Shown: positions 46,319 through 55,054, counted from the first letter of the stretch. The stretch is DNA of 64,000 nucleotides from Hyphomonadaceae bacterium (GCA_016791445.1 JAEUMP010000001.1:1-64000); one strand, 5' to 3'. The notes: generated from the sequence alone by a model not told the origin. Numbers and translations: made by a program.

Positions 46319-46953
46319 TGACCCGGCAATGGCGCGAGCTGATCGAGGCGTATGTCTCGGGACGTCTCTCCGCCGACGGCTTCAAGCGTCGCTTTCTCGA
46401 CGCCCACGCCGACGCGGTGCGGACTCGCGCGCCCACGCACCCAGCGGTGCAGGACCTCGCCTACGTGGTCGAAGCCTATGCCGGCGATCCGACGGGGCGC
46501 GGTCATGACGTCGCCGACGATGACGATCTCCTGCGCGCCGCGAAGCGCGCGCTTTCGGCCCTGCCGGAGGACGTCGATGCGGGCGCGCCCGGCCCTGCGA
46601 CGCCTGAAGACATCCGTGCGGCGGAAGCCGAAATGCGGACCACGCTCATCCGCGCCGGCGCAATCGGCGGGGCGGGGTGCCTGTTCGCCCTGGCGTGGCT
46701 GGTGATCGGCGTGCTGCAATTCTTCGCCGTCGCCGCGCAATTGCAGAGCGTGACGGGCTGGGGGCCGGCGCCGTCGACTCTCGTCTCCGTGCCGGTGACG
46801 TTCATACCGGTCGTCGGCAGCGTCACCGCCTTCTTCGGCGCCAAGGATGTGTGGGGCTGGGCGCCGTGGCTGTCGGCGCTGGCGTTCCTGGTCGTTCCCG
46901 CCATCACCCTGTTCGGCGGCTGGTCGCAGATGAGCCGCGGAGGGCGGCGATGA
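46318..46953 (+). CDS. Membrane protein with colicin-immunity-like N-terminal domain, in the pnt operon
   Basis: 211 residues from ATG 46318, overlapping the pntAB TGA. Residues 1-85 (LIEAYVSGRLSADGFKRRFL ... VQDLAYVVEAYAGDP ... DDDDLLRAAKRAL) recall the helical self-protective colicin D immunity-like domain; this is a tentative match. Two or three membrane helices follow from about residue 108. Function unknown. It lies between two essential parts of one enzyme, which suggests a role in that complex. Confidence 0.6.
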   Translation: MTRQWRELIEAYVSGRLSADGFKRRFLDAHADAVRTRAPTHPAVQDLAYVVEAYAGDPTGRGHDVADDDDLLRAAKRALSALPEDVDAGAPGPATPEDIRAAEAEMRTTLIRAGAIGGAGCLFALAWLVIGVLQFFAVAAQLQSVTGWGPAPSTLVSVPVTFIPVVGSVTAFFGAKDVWGWAPWLSALAFLVVPAITLFGGWSQMSRGGRR

Positions 46954-47210
46954 GCCCGTCGACGCTCGCGGTCTCGGCGCTCGGCGTGGCGGCGCTCGGC
47001 CTTGCGGTCGCGTTCGCAGGACGCTGGCGTGCGGGACTGGGCGATTGGGCGCGCGCGCTGATCATCACCGGGCTCGCCATCGGCGGATGTGCATTCGCGC
47101 TGTCGGACGGCAAGCCGGTCGCGGCGTTCGTGGCGGGCTTTCTCGTCTGTGCGGCGCTGCACCGCTGGATCGACGCGATCACCGCGCGCAAGGCGGAGGA
47201 GACGGCATGA
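46950..47210 (+). CDS. Small hydrophobic protein in the pnt operon
   Basis: 86 residues from ATG 46950, overlapping the previous stop by four bases (ATGA). Three short membrane helices (VSALGVAALGLAVAFAG, ALIITGLAIGGCAFAL, VAAFVAGFLVCAALHRW). No family recognised. Confidence 0.65.
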   Translation: MSPSTLAVSALGVAALGLAVAFAGRWRAGLGDWARALIITGLAIGGCAFALSDGKPVAAFVAGFLVCAALHRWIDAITARKAEETA

Positions 47211-47572
47211 AGACGCCGGGCTTCTTCCTCAATCTCGCGATCCTCTTCGCGCTGCAGGTGCCGTTCAGCGGCCTGCAGATCAAGCACGCCTTCACCATGG
47301 ATGCGCCGGTCGCGTTCCTCGCGGCGGCGGCGCTGAGCCCGCTCTATCCCGTGGGTTGCGCGGTGGCGTGGTTCGGCGCGGTGGACCGGCTCGGCTGGCA
47401 TCCGCTCTTCGCCACGGTGGTGTTCTTCGCCCTCTTCATGGCGACGGTGCTCAACATGCTGATGATGCGGCGCATGGGCCGCATGCAGAGCGCGGCGGGG
47501 CAGACCGCCGCGTCGCTCGACCAGACTCATTCCAACACAGACAAGACTTCATCCGGGGCTGACAAATCATGA
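47207..47572 (+). CDS. Membrane protein upstream of pntB
   Basis: 121 residues from ATG 47207 (ATGA overlap). Hydrophobic segments FFLNLAILFALQVPFSGLQI, VAFLAAAALSPLYPVGCAVAW and LFATVVFFALFMATVLNMLMM are followed by a Ser/Thr-rich polar tail (QTAASLDQTHSNTDKTSSG). No family recognised. The stop overlaps the pntB ATG. Confidence 0.65.
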   Translation: MKTPGFFLNLAILFALQVPFSGLQIKHAFTMDAPVAFLAAAALSPLYPVGCAVAWFGAVDRLGWHPLFATVVFFALFMATVLNMLMMRRMGRMQSAAGQTAASLDQTHSNTDKTSSGADKS

Positions 47573-48975
47573 CGGCTGACATCGCGGCGCTCGCCTATCT
47601 CGCATCGGGCGTGCTCTTCATTCTGGCGTTGCGCGGGCTTTCGAGCCCCGAAACGTCACGCCAGGGCAATATGTACGGCATGCTCGGCATGGCCATCGCG
47701 GTCGGCACGACGCTGCTCAGCGTGAAGCTCGATCCCACGACCATCGGTCTCATCGGCGGCGGCGTGCTTGTCGGCGGCGCCGTCGGCGCGGTGATCGCCA
47801 ACCGCATCAAGATGACGGCGATGCCGCAGCTCGTTGCGGCGTTCCACTCGCTCGTCGGTCTCGCGGCGGTGGCGGTGGCGGCGGCGGCGTTCTATGCGCC
47901 GGAGAGCTTCCACATCGCCACCACGGGCGGCGGCATCAAGACGGCCTCGCTCATCGAGCTCGCGCTCGGCACCGCCATCGGCGCGATCACCTTCACGGGC
48001 TCGGTCATCGCCTTCGCGAAGCTGAACGGCAACATGAGCGGCGCACCGATCATGCTGCCGCTGCGCCACCTCATCAACATCGCCATCGCGGTCGCGATCG
48101 CGGGCCTCGTCGTTTACATGGTGCTTACGCAGGGCACGCAGGCGTGGGTGTTCTGGGCCGTTCTCGGGCTGTCGCTGCTGATCGGCGTGCTGCTGATCAT
48201 CCCCATCGGCGGCGCGGACATGCCGGTCGTCGTGTCGATGCTCAACTCCTATTCGGGGTGGGCTGCGGCGGCGCTCGGCTTCACGCTGGAGAATACCGCG
48301 CTGATCATCACGGGCGCGCTCGTCGGTTCGTCGGGCGCGATCCTGTCGTACATCATGTGCAAGGGCATGAACCGCAGCTTCATCAGCGTCATCCTCGGCG
48401 GCTTCGGCACCGGCGACGGCGCGGCGGCGGCGGGCGGCAAGGTCGAGACGCGTCCGGTGAAGCAGGGCAGCGCGGACGACGCGGCCTTCATCATGAAGAA
48501 CGCCTCGAAGGTCATCATCGTGCCGGGCTACGGCATGGCCGTCGCGCAGGCGCAGCACGCCCTGAAGGAAATGGCCGACAAGCTGAAGGCCGAGGGCGTG
48601 GAAGTGAAATACGCGATCCACCCGGTCGCGGGCCGCATGCCGGGGCACATGAACGTGCTGCTCGCGGAAGCGCAGGTGCCATATGACGAAGTCTTCGAAC
48701 TCGAGGACATCAACAGCGAATTCGCACAGGCGGACGTGGCCTACGTGATCGGCGCCAACGACGTGACCAACCCGGCGGCAAAGACCGATCCGCAATCGCC
48801 GATCTTCGGCATGCCGATCCTCGAAGTCGAACGCGCGAAGACCGTTTTGTTCATCAAGCGCGGCATGTCGGCGGGATACGCCGGCGTCGAAAACGAACTC
48901 TTCTTCAGGGACAACACGATGATGCTGTTCGCGGACGCGAAGAAGATGACGGAGGAGATTGGGAAGAGCTTGTAG
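47569..48975 (+). CDS. pntB: NAD(P) transhydrogenase subunit beta
   Basis: 468 residues, full length. Membrane part: LAYLASGVLFILALRGLSSPETSRQGN, AFHSLVGLAAVAVA, GSVIAFAKLNGNM and the conserved SMLNSYSGWAAAALGFTLEN. The C-terminal domain III binds NADP(H): IVPGYGMAVAQAQHAL, HPVAGRMPGHMNVLLAEA, VIGANDVTNPAAK and FIKRGMSAGYAGVEN. ATG 47569 overlaps the preceding stop by four bases. Confidence 0.98.
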   Translation: MTADIAALAYLASGVLFILALRGLSSPETSRQGNMYGMLGMAIAVGTTLLSVKLDPTTIGLIGGGVLVGGAVGAVIANRIKMTAMPQLVAAFHSLVGLAAVAVAAAAFYAPESFHIATTGGGIKTASLIELALGTAIGAITFTGSVIAFAKLNGNMSGAPIMLPLRHLINIAIAVAIAGLVVYMVLTQGTQAWVFWAVLGLSLLIGVLLIIPIGGADMPVVVSMLNSYSGWAAAALGFTLENTALIITGALVGSSGAILSYIMCKGMNRSFISVILGGFGTGDGAAAAGGKVETRPVKQGSADDAAFIMKNASKVIIVPGYGMAVAQAQHALKEMADKLKAEGVEVKYAIHPVAGRMPGHMNVLLAEAQVPYDEVFELEDINSEFAQADVAYVIGANDVTNPAAKTDPQSPIFGMPILEVERAKTVLFIKRGMSAGYAGVENELFFRDNTMMLFADAKKMTEEIGKSL

Positions 48976-49388
48976 TGCCTCGACCCAGGCTCGTTCGGTT
49001 CGTTGTTCATCGCAATCACTGGCGATCGGGACGACGGTCGGGGATTTTTCAGGCGCTCGACGAGCTCTTTGAAGATCCTGAAGCGCCAATCGAGCTGCGC
49101 CACGCGGCTCTGGAAATTTCGGACTGGTTCAACGCCAATCTTCGGGCGCCTTTTCGCGATCCCGATATCCAGCGTCAGCCGGACTGGAAGATTGAGTCGA
49201 CAGACCGCTCTTTAAGCTGGATCAAGCGGTCATCCACTGAGCATTTTTCGAAGCTGAAACTGCTCAAGGCCTTGATGGAGGAAGCTGGATGGCTGGTTGA
49301 GGAACTTGCAACTTCCAAGCCGGGCAAGGTGCTCTATGAAGACGAGCATCAGGTCATCGCTGTTCCCTATGCCGAGACGCCGACTTAA
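48975..49388 (+). CDS. Conserved hypothetical protein coupled to pntB
   Basis: 137 residues from GTG 48975, sharing one base with the pntB stop. Contains ALEISDWFNANLRAPFRDPD, LSWIKRSSTEHFSKLKLLKALMEEAGW and PGKVLYEDEHQVIAVPY, a pattern I associate with a widespread uncharacterised family (WFN...ISWFK...YEDE). Base composition looks lower in G+C than the neighbours, hinting at acquisition. Function unknown. Confidence 0.7.
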   Translation: MPRPRLVRFVVHRNHWRSGRRSGIFQALDELFEDPEAPIELRHAALEISDWFNANLRAPFRDPDIQRQPDWKIESTDRSLSWIKRSSTEHFSKLKLLKALMEEAGWLVEELATSKPGKVLYEDEHQVIAVPYAETPT

Positions 49389-49399
49389 CTGGCTGCAAG

Positions 49400-49819
49400 T
49401 CAGGCCTTCACCCCGCCCATCGCGCACACCACCGCCCACTCCGCATCCGTCACCGGCTGCACGCTCAGGCGCGAGTTCTTCACCAGCACCATCTCGGCGA
49501 GTTTCGGCTCGGCCTTGATCGCGTCGAGCGTCACCGGCGTCGGAAACGCCTCTTTCGCCTTCACGTCGACGCAGACGAACTTGCCGGTCTCGTCGGTGGG
49601 GTCGGGGTAGGCGGTCTTGATGATCTCGACGATGCCGACGACGGCGCGCTCCTTGTTGGAGTGGTAGTAGAAGGCCCGCTCGCCCTTCTTCATGGCCATG
49701 AGGTGGAGCTTGGCGCCGTGGTTGCGCACGCCCGTCCAGGCGCCGCCCCTCGCGCCCAGCTTCTTCTGGTCGTCCCACGAGAAAACGTCGGGCTCGCTCT
49801 TCACCAGCCAATACGCCAT
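49400..49819 (-). CDS. EVE domain protein
   Basis: 139 residues from ATG 49819, with GGAGGCGG upstream. MAYWLVKSEPDVFSWDDQKK, WTGVRNHGAKLHLMAMKKGERAFYYHSN and GIVEIIKTAYPDPT are diagnostic of the EVE (PUA-like) domain, known to bind modified bases in DNA or RNA. Its partner is not evident here. Confidence 0.92.
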   Translation of the reverse strand: MAYWLVKSEPDVFSWDDQKKLGARGGAWTGVRNHGAKLHLMAMKKGERAFYYHSNKERAVVGIVEIIKTAYPDPTDETGKFVCVDVKAKEAFPTPVTLDAIKAEPKLAEMVLVKNSRLSVQPVTDAEWAVVCAMGGVKA

Positions 49820-49898
49820 GCTGCCGCCTCCGAAGCGCCGTTGTTTGTTCGTCGGTGCATGTAGTCTGATGCGGCGCAGGCGAACAGGGTTGCTGTCG

Positions 49899-50396
49899 AT
49901 GGCGGGACACAGGGCGGTCGGGATCGGGATTGCGGCGTTTTCGGCGTTGGCGGCGAGCGTCGCCTTCGCGCAGCCGCAGCGCCTTTTGGGCGGCCAAGCG
50001 GGCGGCCAGTGGAGCGGCGAATACACCTGCTCGCAGGGGCTGACCGGCATGACCGTCGAACTGCGCCCGCAGCGCGGCGATGTGGTGGACGCGACTGTCA
50101 TCTTCTTCGAGCATCCGCGCAATCCGGGCGTCGCCTCCGGCTGCTATGGCGCGCGCGGCGTGATCGACCGCGCGACCGGACGTCTCGAACTGCGCCCCAC
50201 CCGCTGGATCGTGAAGCCCGGCGAGGGTTGGAGCATGACGACGCTCGATGGTCGTCTCTCCGCTGACGGCGGCTACAGCGGTCGCGTGATTTTCGCCGGC
50301 GAACCCGCCGCGTGCGCAAACTTCACGCTCCGTCGCAATGCGCGCCCGTTCAAGGCCGCGCCGGCGGCGTGCGTGACAGAGGCGCCGATGTCATGA
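49899..50396 (+). CDS. Secreted hypothetical protein
   Basis: 165 residues from ATG 49899; an ATG at 49869 would add ten basic residues. Signal peptide IGIAAFSALAASVAFAQ. Mature domain is beta-rich with paired Cys: WSGEYTCSQGLTGMTVELRP, VASGCYGARGVIDRATGRLEL, ACANFTLRRN. Shape suggests a small beta-barrel or lipocalin-like domain; no family recognised. Stop overlaps the next start. Confidence 0.65.
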   Translation: MAGHRAVGIGIAAFSALAASVAFAQPQRLLGGQAGGQWSGEYTCSQGLTGMTVELRPQRGDVVDATVIFFEHPRNPGVASGCYGARGVIDRATGRLELRPTRWIVKPGEGWSMTTLDGRLSADGGYSGRVIFAGEPAACANFTLRRNARPFKAAPAACVTEAPMS

Positions 50397-51220
50397 TCCG
50401 CCGCTGGGCGTCGCGCGTGCTGATCGGCGCGCTCGCCTTTTACCTTCTCGTGCTCGGCGGGCTTTTCCTTTTCGGCCGGGCGCTGATCTATCACCCCGAT
50501 CCTGCGGTGATCGCTGCGGGCGCGAACGATCCCGCGACGATCGAGGACATCCGTATCGAGACGCCGGACGGGCAAAGCCTGCGCGCGTGGTGGATGGCGC
50601 CGGCGCCCGGCCAGCCGGTGTTTCTCTATTTCGACGGCAATGGCGGGCGGCTGCATCTGCAGGGCTATCGCTTTGCACGGGTCGCGGCGCAGGGCGCGGG
50701 GATGCTGGCGGTCGCGTATCGCGGGTATTCCGGTTCGACGGGATCGCCGACGGAAGCGGCGCTGCACGCGGACGCGCGCGTCGCGTATGACTGGCTGCGT
50801 TCGAGGGTCGCGCCGGAGCGCATCGTCCTCCACGGTTTCTCGCTCGGCACGGGCGTGGCGACGCGGCTTGCGTCCGAGGTCCCGTCGCGCGCGGTCATTC
50901 TCGAGGCGCCGTACACCGCCATCGTCGACATCGCCGCCGCGAACGCGCGCCTCGTGCCCGTGCGCCAGATCATGCGGGACCAGTTTCTTTCCCGCGACTG
51001 GATCGGCGCGGCGCGCGCGCCCGTGCTCATCGTCCATGGCGACGCCGACGAGGTGATCCCGTTCGCACACGGTGAGCGCATGTTCGCGCTGGCGCGGGAG
51101 CCGAAGCGGTTCGTGCGGATTCCCGGCGGGCGCCACTCGACGCTCGTGGCGGACGGGCTTTACGATCACGTCTGGACATTTCTCGGCATGGCGCCGGAGG
51201 AGGCGGGCGATGGCCAGTGA
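50393..51220 (+). CDS. Membrane-anchored alpha/beta hydrolase (BEM46/YfhR-like)
   Basis: 275 residues from ATG 50393 (overlaps the previous TGA). N-terminal anchor VLIGALAFYLLVLGGLFLFG, then FLYFDGNGGRLHLQ, AYRGYSGSTGSPTE, nucleophile Ser in LHGFSLGTGVAT, Asp in IVHGDADEVIP and His in GGRHSTL. This is the BEM46/ABHD13-like group. Substrate unknown. Confidence 0.88.
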   Translation: MIRRWASRVLIGALAFYLLVLGGLFLFGRALIYHPDPAVIAAGANDPATIEDIRIETPDGQSLRAWWMAPAPGQPVFLYFDGNGGRLHLQGYRFARVAAQGAGMLAVAYRGYSGSTGSPTEAALHADARVAYDWLRSRVAPERIVLHGFSLGTGVATRLASEVPSRAVILEAPYTAIVDIAAANARLVPVRQIMRDQFLSRDWIGAARAPVLIVHGDADEVIPFAHGERMFALAREPKRFVRIPGGRHSTLVADGLYDHVWTFLGMAPEEAGDGQ

Positions 51221-51614
51221 ACCGAAGACGAAGAAGACGACCGCGTCGGTGAGCGCTTTCATCGACGCCGTGGAGAACGAGACGCGCCGCAAGGATGCGA
51301 AGGCGGTGCTCAAGATGATGACCGAGGTCGTCGGTGAGAAACCCGCCATGTGGGGGCCGTCGATCATCGGCTATGGGTCATACAAGGCCGCGTCCGGAGA
51401 CTGGCCGATCATCGGCTTTTCTCCCCGGAAGGCCAATCTCGTGCTCTATGTGCTCGCCGACTATCCGAAGCGAGATGCGCTTCTCGGCAAACTCGGTAAG
51501 CACAAGACCGGGCAGGCGTGTCTCTACGTGAACAAGCTCGCCGACGTGGATATCGACGTGCTGCGCGAACTGATGACGGCTTGCGTCACCCACATGCGCA
51601 AAAAGCACGCCTGA
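51210..51614 (+). CDS. DUF1801 domain protein
   Basis: 134 residues from ATG 51210, overlapping the hydrolase end by 11 bases and preceded by GGAGGAGGCGGGCG. SVSAFIDAVENETRRKDAKAVLKMMTEV, MWGPSIIGYGSYKAASGDWPIIGFSPRKANLVLYV is typical of DUF1801 (YdhG-like). Function unknown. Confidence 0.88.
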   Translation: MASEPKTKKTTASVSAFIDAVENETRRKDAKAVLKMMTEVVGEKPAMWGPSIIGYGSYKAASGDWPIIGFSPRKANLVLYVLADYPKRDALLGKLGKHKTGQACLYVNKLADVDIDVLRELMTACVTHMRKKHA

Positions 51615-51711
51615 CGCGAACCGGGCGTCGCCGCCGCCGTGCGCCGGGAAGGCGGTTGACCGCGTCGGGCGTCGGGGCTTTCGTCGCGCGGTCGAGGGAG
51701 CCTTGGGGATC

Positions 51712-53163
51712 ATGGCGGACGCGTCGTCTGGCCTCCGCAGCGGGGAGAAGCCGAAAAAGCAGGCCGTCGTCCTGATCCACGGGATCGGCGAACAACGGCC
51801 CATGTCGACGCTGTGGAAGCTCGTCCAGACCGTCTGGATGAACGACCCCCGCCCCGACGGCAAACCGCGCGCGGTGTATTCCGAGCCGGACGAGATGAGC
51901 GGCATCTTCGAACTGCGCCGCCTCTCCACCAACGAGAACGTCCACGGCAAGCGCACCGATTTCTTCGAGTATTATTGGGCGCACCTGATGCACGGCAACA
52001 GCTTCGGCCATGTGGTCGGCTGGATGGCGCGGCTGGCGATGCGGCCGCGCGCGCAGGTGCCGCCGGGACTCGTGAAGGCGTGGCGCGTGTTGCAGGCGCC
52101 GCTGCTGGCGGCGGTGCTCCTGATGGTGCTGCTGGCGCTGAGCGCCGCGAACGCCATTCTGGCGCAGTACCTCACTGCCTCCTTCATCAGCATGGTCACG
52201 TTCGTGACGCTGCTCTGGATCACGGTGCTCGTCGCGGAGAAACTCTTTCTCACGCCGGTGCTCGGCGACGCCGCACGCTATCTCAGCCGCGAGGCCAGCG
52301 ATATCCAGCGGCGGCAGGACATTCGCGCCAAAGGCCTCGCGCTTCTCGATGAACTGCACGCGTGCGGCAAGTATGATCGCATCATCATCGTCGGGCATTC
52401 GCTGGGCGGCGTGATCGGGTATGATCTCATCACCCACATGTGGGGTCGCGCCAACCGGCGCATGGATCGGCCCGGTCCGATACAGGACGCGCTGAAGGAT
52501 GCGGAAGAGGCGGCGGCGGCGCTGCTTGCAGATCCGGACAACGAGAACGTGCGCGCGCGCTGGCGCCTGGCCCAGCGGCTCGTGTTCGACGCCCTGCGCG
52601 ATGCGCCCGTGGGCGAGGAGCGACCGCTCTGGCTCATCAGCGACTTCGTCACGCTCGGGGCGCCTCTGGCGCATGCGCAGACGCTGCTTGCGGAAACGCT
52701 CGAGGAATTCACGCAGTCGCTCGAACGCCGCGAACACGCGACGAACCCGCCGCAGTTCGAAACCTTCGAGGGCGATGTGAAGCGCTTCACCTATTGCCGT
52801 CAGTACGGCTACGCCGACGATCCGCAGACCGGCCCGCGCGCGCCGCACAATGCCGCGGTGTTTTCGGCGGTGCGCTGGACCAACATTTTCTTCCCTGCGC
52901 AGGGCATATTGCGTGGCGATCTCGTCGGCGGGCCGGCGGCGCCGGTGTTCGGTCCGGGCGTGGAAGACGTGCCGGCACGTGCGCCGAAGGTCGGCGGGTG
53001 GACACCGCATCTCCAGTATTTCCACACCGAAGCCGAGGCGACGCCGTGGGGCGATCCTGCATGGATGGATCATCGCGCCGCCTTGCGTCAGGGACTGGCG
53101 ATCGAGGATGACGAGGTCTGCTGGCCGGTCGCGCGACGACCGGGCTCGCATCGAACGACGTGA
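51712..53163 (+). CDS. Membrane-associated alpha/beta hydrolase (lipase-like)
   Basis: 483 residues from ATG 51712; a TTG at 51703 is possible. Lipase-like oxyanion region VVLIHGIGEQRP, two membrane helices near 120-185 (LLAAVLLMVLLALSAANAIL, FISMVTFVTLLWITVLVAEK), nucleophile Ser in IIIVGHSLGGVIGYDLI and a likely Asp in ISDFVTLGAPL. The region after resembles large uncharacterised bacterial alpha/beta hydrolases. Substrate unknown. Its stop overlaps the lspA GTG. Confidence 0.78.
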   Translation: MADASSGLRSGEKPKKQAVVLIHGIGEQRPMSTLWKLVQTVWMNDPRPDGKPRAVYSEPDEMSGIFELRRLSTNENVHGKRTDFFEYYWAHLMHGNSFGHVVGWMARLAMRPRAQVPPGLVKAWRVLQAPLLAAVLLMVLLALSAANAILAQYLTASFISMVTFVTLLWITVLVAEKLFLTPVLGDAARYLSREASDIQRRQDIRAKGLALLDELHACGKYDRIIIVGHSLGGVIGYDLITHMWGRANRRMDRPGPIQDALKDAEEAAAALLADPDNENVRARWRLAQRLVFDALRDAPVGEERPLWLISDFVTLGAPLAHAQTLLAETLEEFTQSLERREHATNPPQFETFEGDVKRFTYCRQYGYADDPQTGPRAPHNAAVFSAVRWTNIFFPAQGILRGDLVGGPAAPVFGPGVEDVPARAPKVGGWTPHLQYFHTEAEATPWGDPAWMDHRAALRQGLAIEDDEVCWPVARRPGSHRTT

Positions 53164-53720
53164 CCACGCCACTTGGCCTTGTCGCGGCGCCACGCCATAA
53201 GCGCGCCATGCTGCGTTTCGGTCTGCTTCTCGCCGCGGGGGTCTTCGTCCTCGACCAGGCGTCCAAATACTGGGTGCTCGAGGTGCTGAAGTTCAGCCCG
53301 CCGGGATGCCTTGAGACCCACATCGGCTGCCGCAAGATCGAGGTGAGCGGGATCTTCGACCTGACGATGGTCTGGAACTACGGCGTCAGCTTCGGGATGC
53401 TGAAGGCGGGCGATGGGCTTGCGCGCTGGGCGCTCGTGATCCTCTCGCTCGGCATTGCAGGCTTTTTCGTCTGGTGGATGCGCACGGCGACGCGTTCGCT
53501 GACAGGCTGGGCGCTCGGGCTGGTGGTCGGCGGGGCGCTCGGCAACGTGGTCGACCGCATCCGATTCGGGGCGGTGGCGGACTTTCTCGACTTCTCGGGG
53601 CTCTGGTTTCCCTGGGTGTTCAATGTAGCCGACGCGGCGATTACCGTCGGCGCAGCCTTGCTGGCGCTCGATTTTCTCCGGAATGGCGAGGAAAAGCAGC
53701 CAGACAAGGCGACCGGATGA
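53160..53720 (+). CDS. lspA: Signal peptidase II
   Basis: 186 residues from GTG 53160, coupled to the preceding stop (GTGA); Met17 (53208) is an alternative that fits the family start better. FVLDQASKYWVLEVL, VWNYGVSFGML, catalytic Asp in NVVDRIRFGAVADFLDF and the second Asp in FNVADAAITVG are diagnostic. Cleaves lipoprotein signal peptides. An insert with two Cys (CLETHIGCRKIE) precedes the second helix. Next to a lipoprotein gene. Confidence 0.93.
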   Translation: MTTPLGLVAAPRHKRAMLRFGLLLAAGVFVLDQASKYWVLEVLKFSPPGCLETHIGCRKIEVSGIFDLTMVWNYGVSFGMLKAGDGLARWALVILSLGIAGFFVWWMRTATRSLTGWALGLVVGGALGNVVDRIRFGAVADFLDFSGLWFPWVFNVADAAITVGAALLALDFLRNGEEKQPDKATG

Positions 53721-53792
53721 GCGTCTGCCTTGGCGTCGCCCGATTTGAAGGGCTATTAACCCATGAGAACAAGCGGAGGCCCGAGGGCTATT

Positions 53793-54326
53793 ATGCAGAA
53801 GACGATGACCTTGGCCGCGCTCGCGGTCGCGTGCGCGACGGTTTCGGGCTGCGGCGGCTTCCAGAAGGCGATCGGCGTGGAGAAGGTGGCGCCGGACGAG
53901 TTCCGCGTCGTGACCCGCGCGCCGCTCGTCATGCCGCCCGACTATGCGCTGCGTCCGCCGCGTCCGGGCGATCCGCGTCCGCAGGAACTGCGCCCCGACG
54001 GGCAGGCCCGCGCGGCGGTCTTCGGTCAGGACGTCGGCCAACGGGCGACGACCGGCGAGCGGGCGCTCGTCAGCCGCGCCGGCGCCGACGCCGTGGATCC
54101 CGCGATCCGCGCACAGGTGGACCTTGAAGGCGCGGCCCTTGTCCGCAAGCCCGAAGGCTTCTCCGACCAGGTGATCGGCTACCAGGGCTCAGCGGCCGCC
54201 TCGCCGGCCGGGTTGACCGAAGAAGAACGCCTCGCCAATGCCGAGACCGTGCGCCGCGCCACGGGCGGCGCTGCGGTGACCATCGAACGCCGCGAAGGCG
54301 AGCGCTCGAAGCTCCCGGGCCTCTGA
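53793..54326 (+). CDS. DUF3035 lipoprotein, BamF-like
   Basis: 177 residues from ATG 53793. Signal and lipobox VSGC with Cys20. The conserved DUF3035 core DEFRVVTRAPLVMPPDYALRPPRPG follows, matching the BamF subunit described for the alphaproteobacterial outer-membrane assembly machine. The rest is polar and low in structure. Just downstream of lspA, which would process it. Ends at a strong terminator. Confidence 0.85.
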   Translation: MQKTMTLAALAVACATVSGCGGFQKAIGVEKVAPDEFRVVTRAPLVMPPDYALRPPRPGDPRPQELRPDGQARAAVFGQDVGQRATTGERALVSRAGADAVDPAIRAQVDLEGAALVRKPEGFSDQVIGYQGSAAASPAGLTEEERLANAETVRRATGGAAVTIERREGERSKLPGL

Positions 54327-54348
54327 GACCAATCCAGTTCTGAAAGAA

Positions 54349-54377
54349 CGCCCCGGTCGCAAGGCCGGGGCGTTTTT
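54349..54377 (+). terminator. Intrinsic terminator after the BamF-like gene
   Basis: CGCCCCGGTC-GCAA-GGCCGGGGCG forms a ten-pair stem with one G-U pair and a GCAA tetraloop (54349-54372), followed by TTTTT. Confidence 0.88.
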
Positions 54378-54396
54378 CGTGTGCTTCCCGGCTGCG

Positions 54397-54966
54397 TCAG
54401 CGGGCGCTGGTGACGGTGAAGCGGGCCAGTTCGCGACCGGGGAGGTCCCAGTCCGGCTTCAGTTCGGCGGCGCGACGGAAGTCGGCGTAGGCGCCGGCGT
54501 AGTTGTCGAGGCGCTCGAGCGCGATGGCGCGGTTGAAGTAGGCTTCGTGCAGATCTTCCGTGCCCAGTTCGAGCCCGCGATTGATCGAGGCGACGGCCCC
54601 CGCATAGTCCCCGGAAAGGATCAGCGCGGCGCCCCGGTTCACATGCGCTTCGCCGAGCGACGGTCGCCAGGCGATGGCGCGGTCGAAGTCGGCGAGCGCC
54701 TTGGCGGCGTCGCGCCGGAGCAGGTGGATCACGCCGCGATTGACGACGGTGGCGGCGCGGTCGCGCGCGGACAATTCCTGACCGGCGATCGCGGAGTCGC
54801 AGTCGAGCAGGGCGCCGAGGTCGGTGCGGCCCTTGCTGGCGGCCTCGTAGCAGGCGCGGGCGTCGCCGCCGCCGAGCACGCTGGACGCGGCGTGGGCCGG
54901 ACCATTGGCGCCGAGGACGAGAACCGCGACCGACGCGGCGGCGAAAGCGAACGTGGTGAGACGCAT
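54397..54966 (-). CDS. Secreted tetratricopeptide repeat protein
   Basis: 189 residues with signal peptide (FAAASVAVLVLGANGPAHA). Three TPR units: VVNRGVIHLLRRDAAKALADFDRAIAWRP, AHVNRGAALILSGDYAGAVASINRGLE and AYFNRAIALERLDNYAGAYADFRRAAEL. One Cys pair near the start (ARACYEAA, LLDCDSAI). Paralogue of the gene at 55055-55783. Likely a periplasmic protein-protein adaptor. Confidence 0.85.
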   Translation of the reverse strand: MRLTTFAFAAASVAVLVLGANGPAHAASSVLGGGDARACYEAASKGRTDLGALLDCDSAIAGQELSARDRAATVVNRGVIHLLRRDAAKALADFDRAIAWRPSLGEAHVNRGAALILSGDYAGAVASINRGLELGTEDLHEAYFNRAIALERLDNYAGAYADFRRAAELKPDWDLPGRELARFTVTSAR

Positions 54967-55054
54967 GGCGTACCTCCCTGCCGAAGCGGAATGCTACGCC
55001 CGTTCTACGCCGCCGCGAAGGCCTGGACCGCCGCCTTACGAGGAATTGAGCCCG

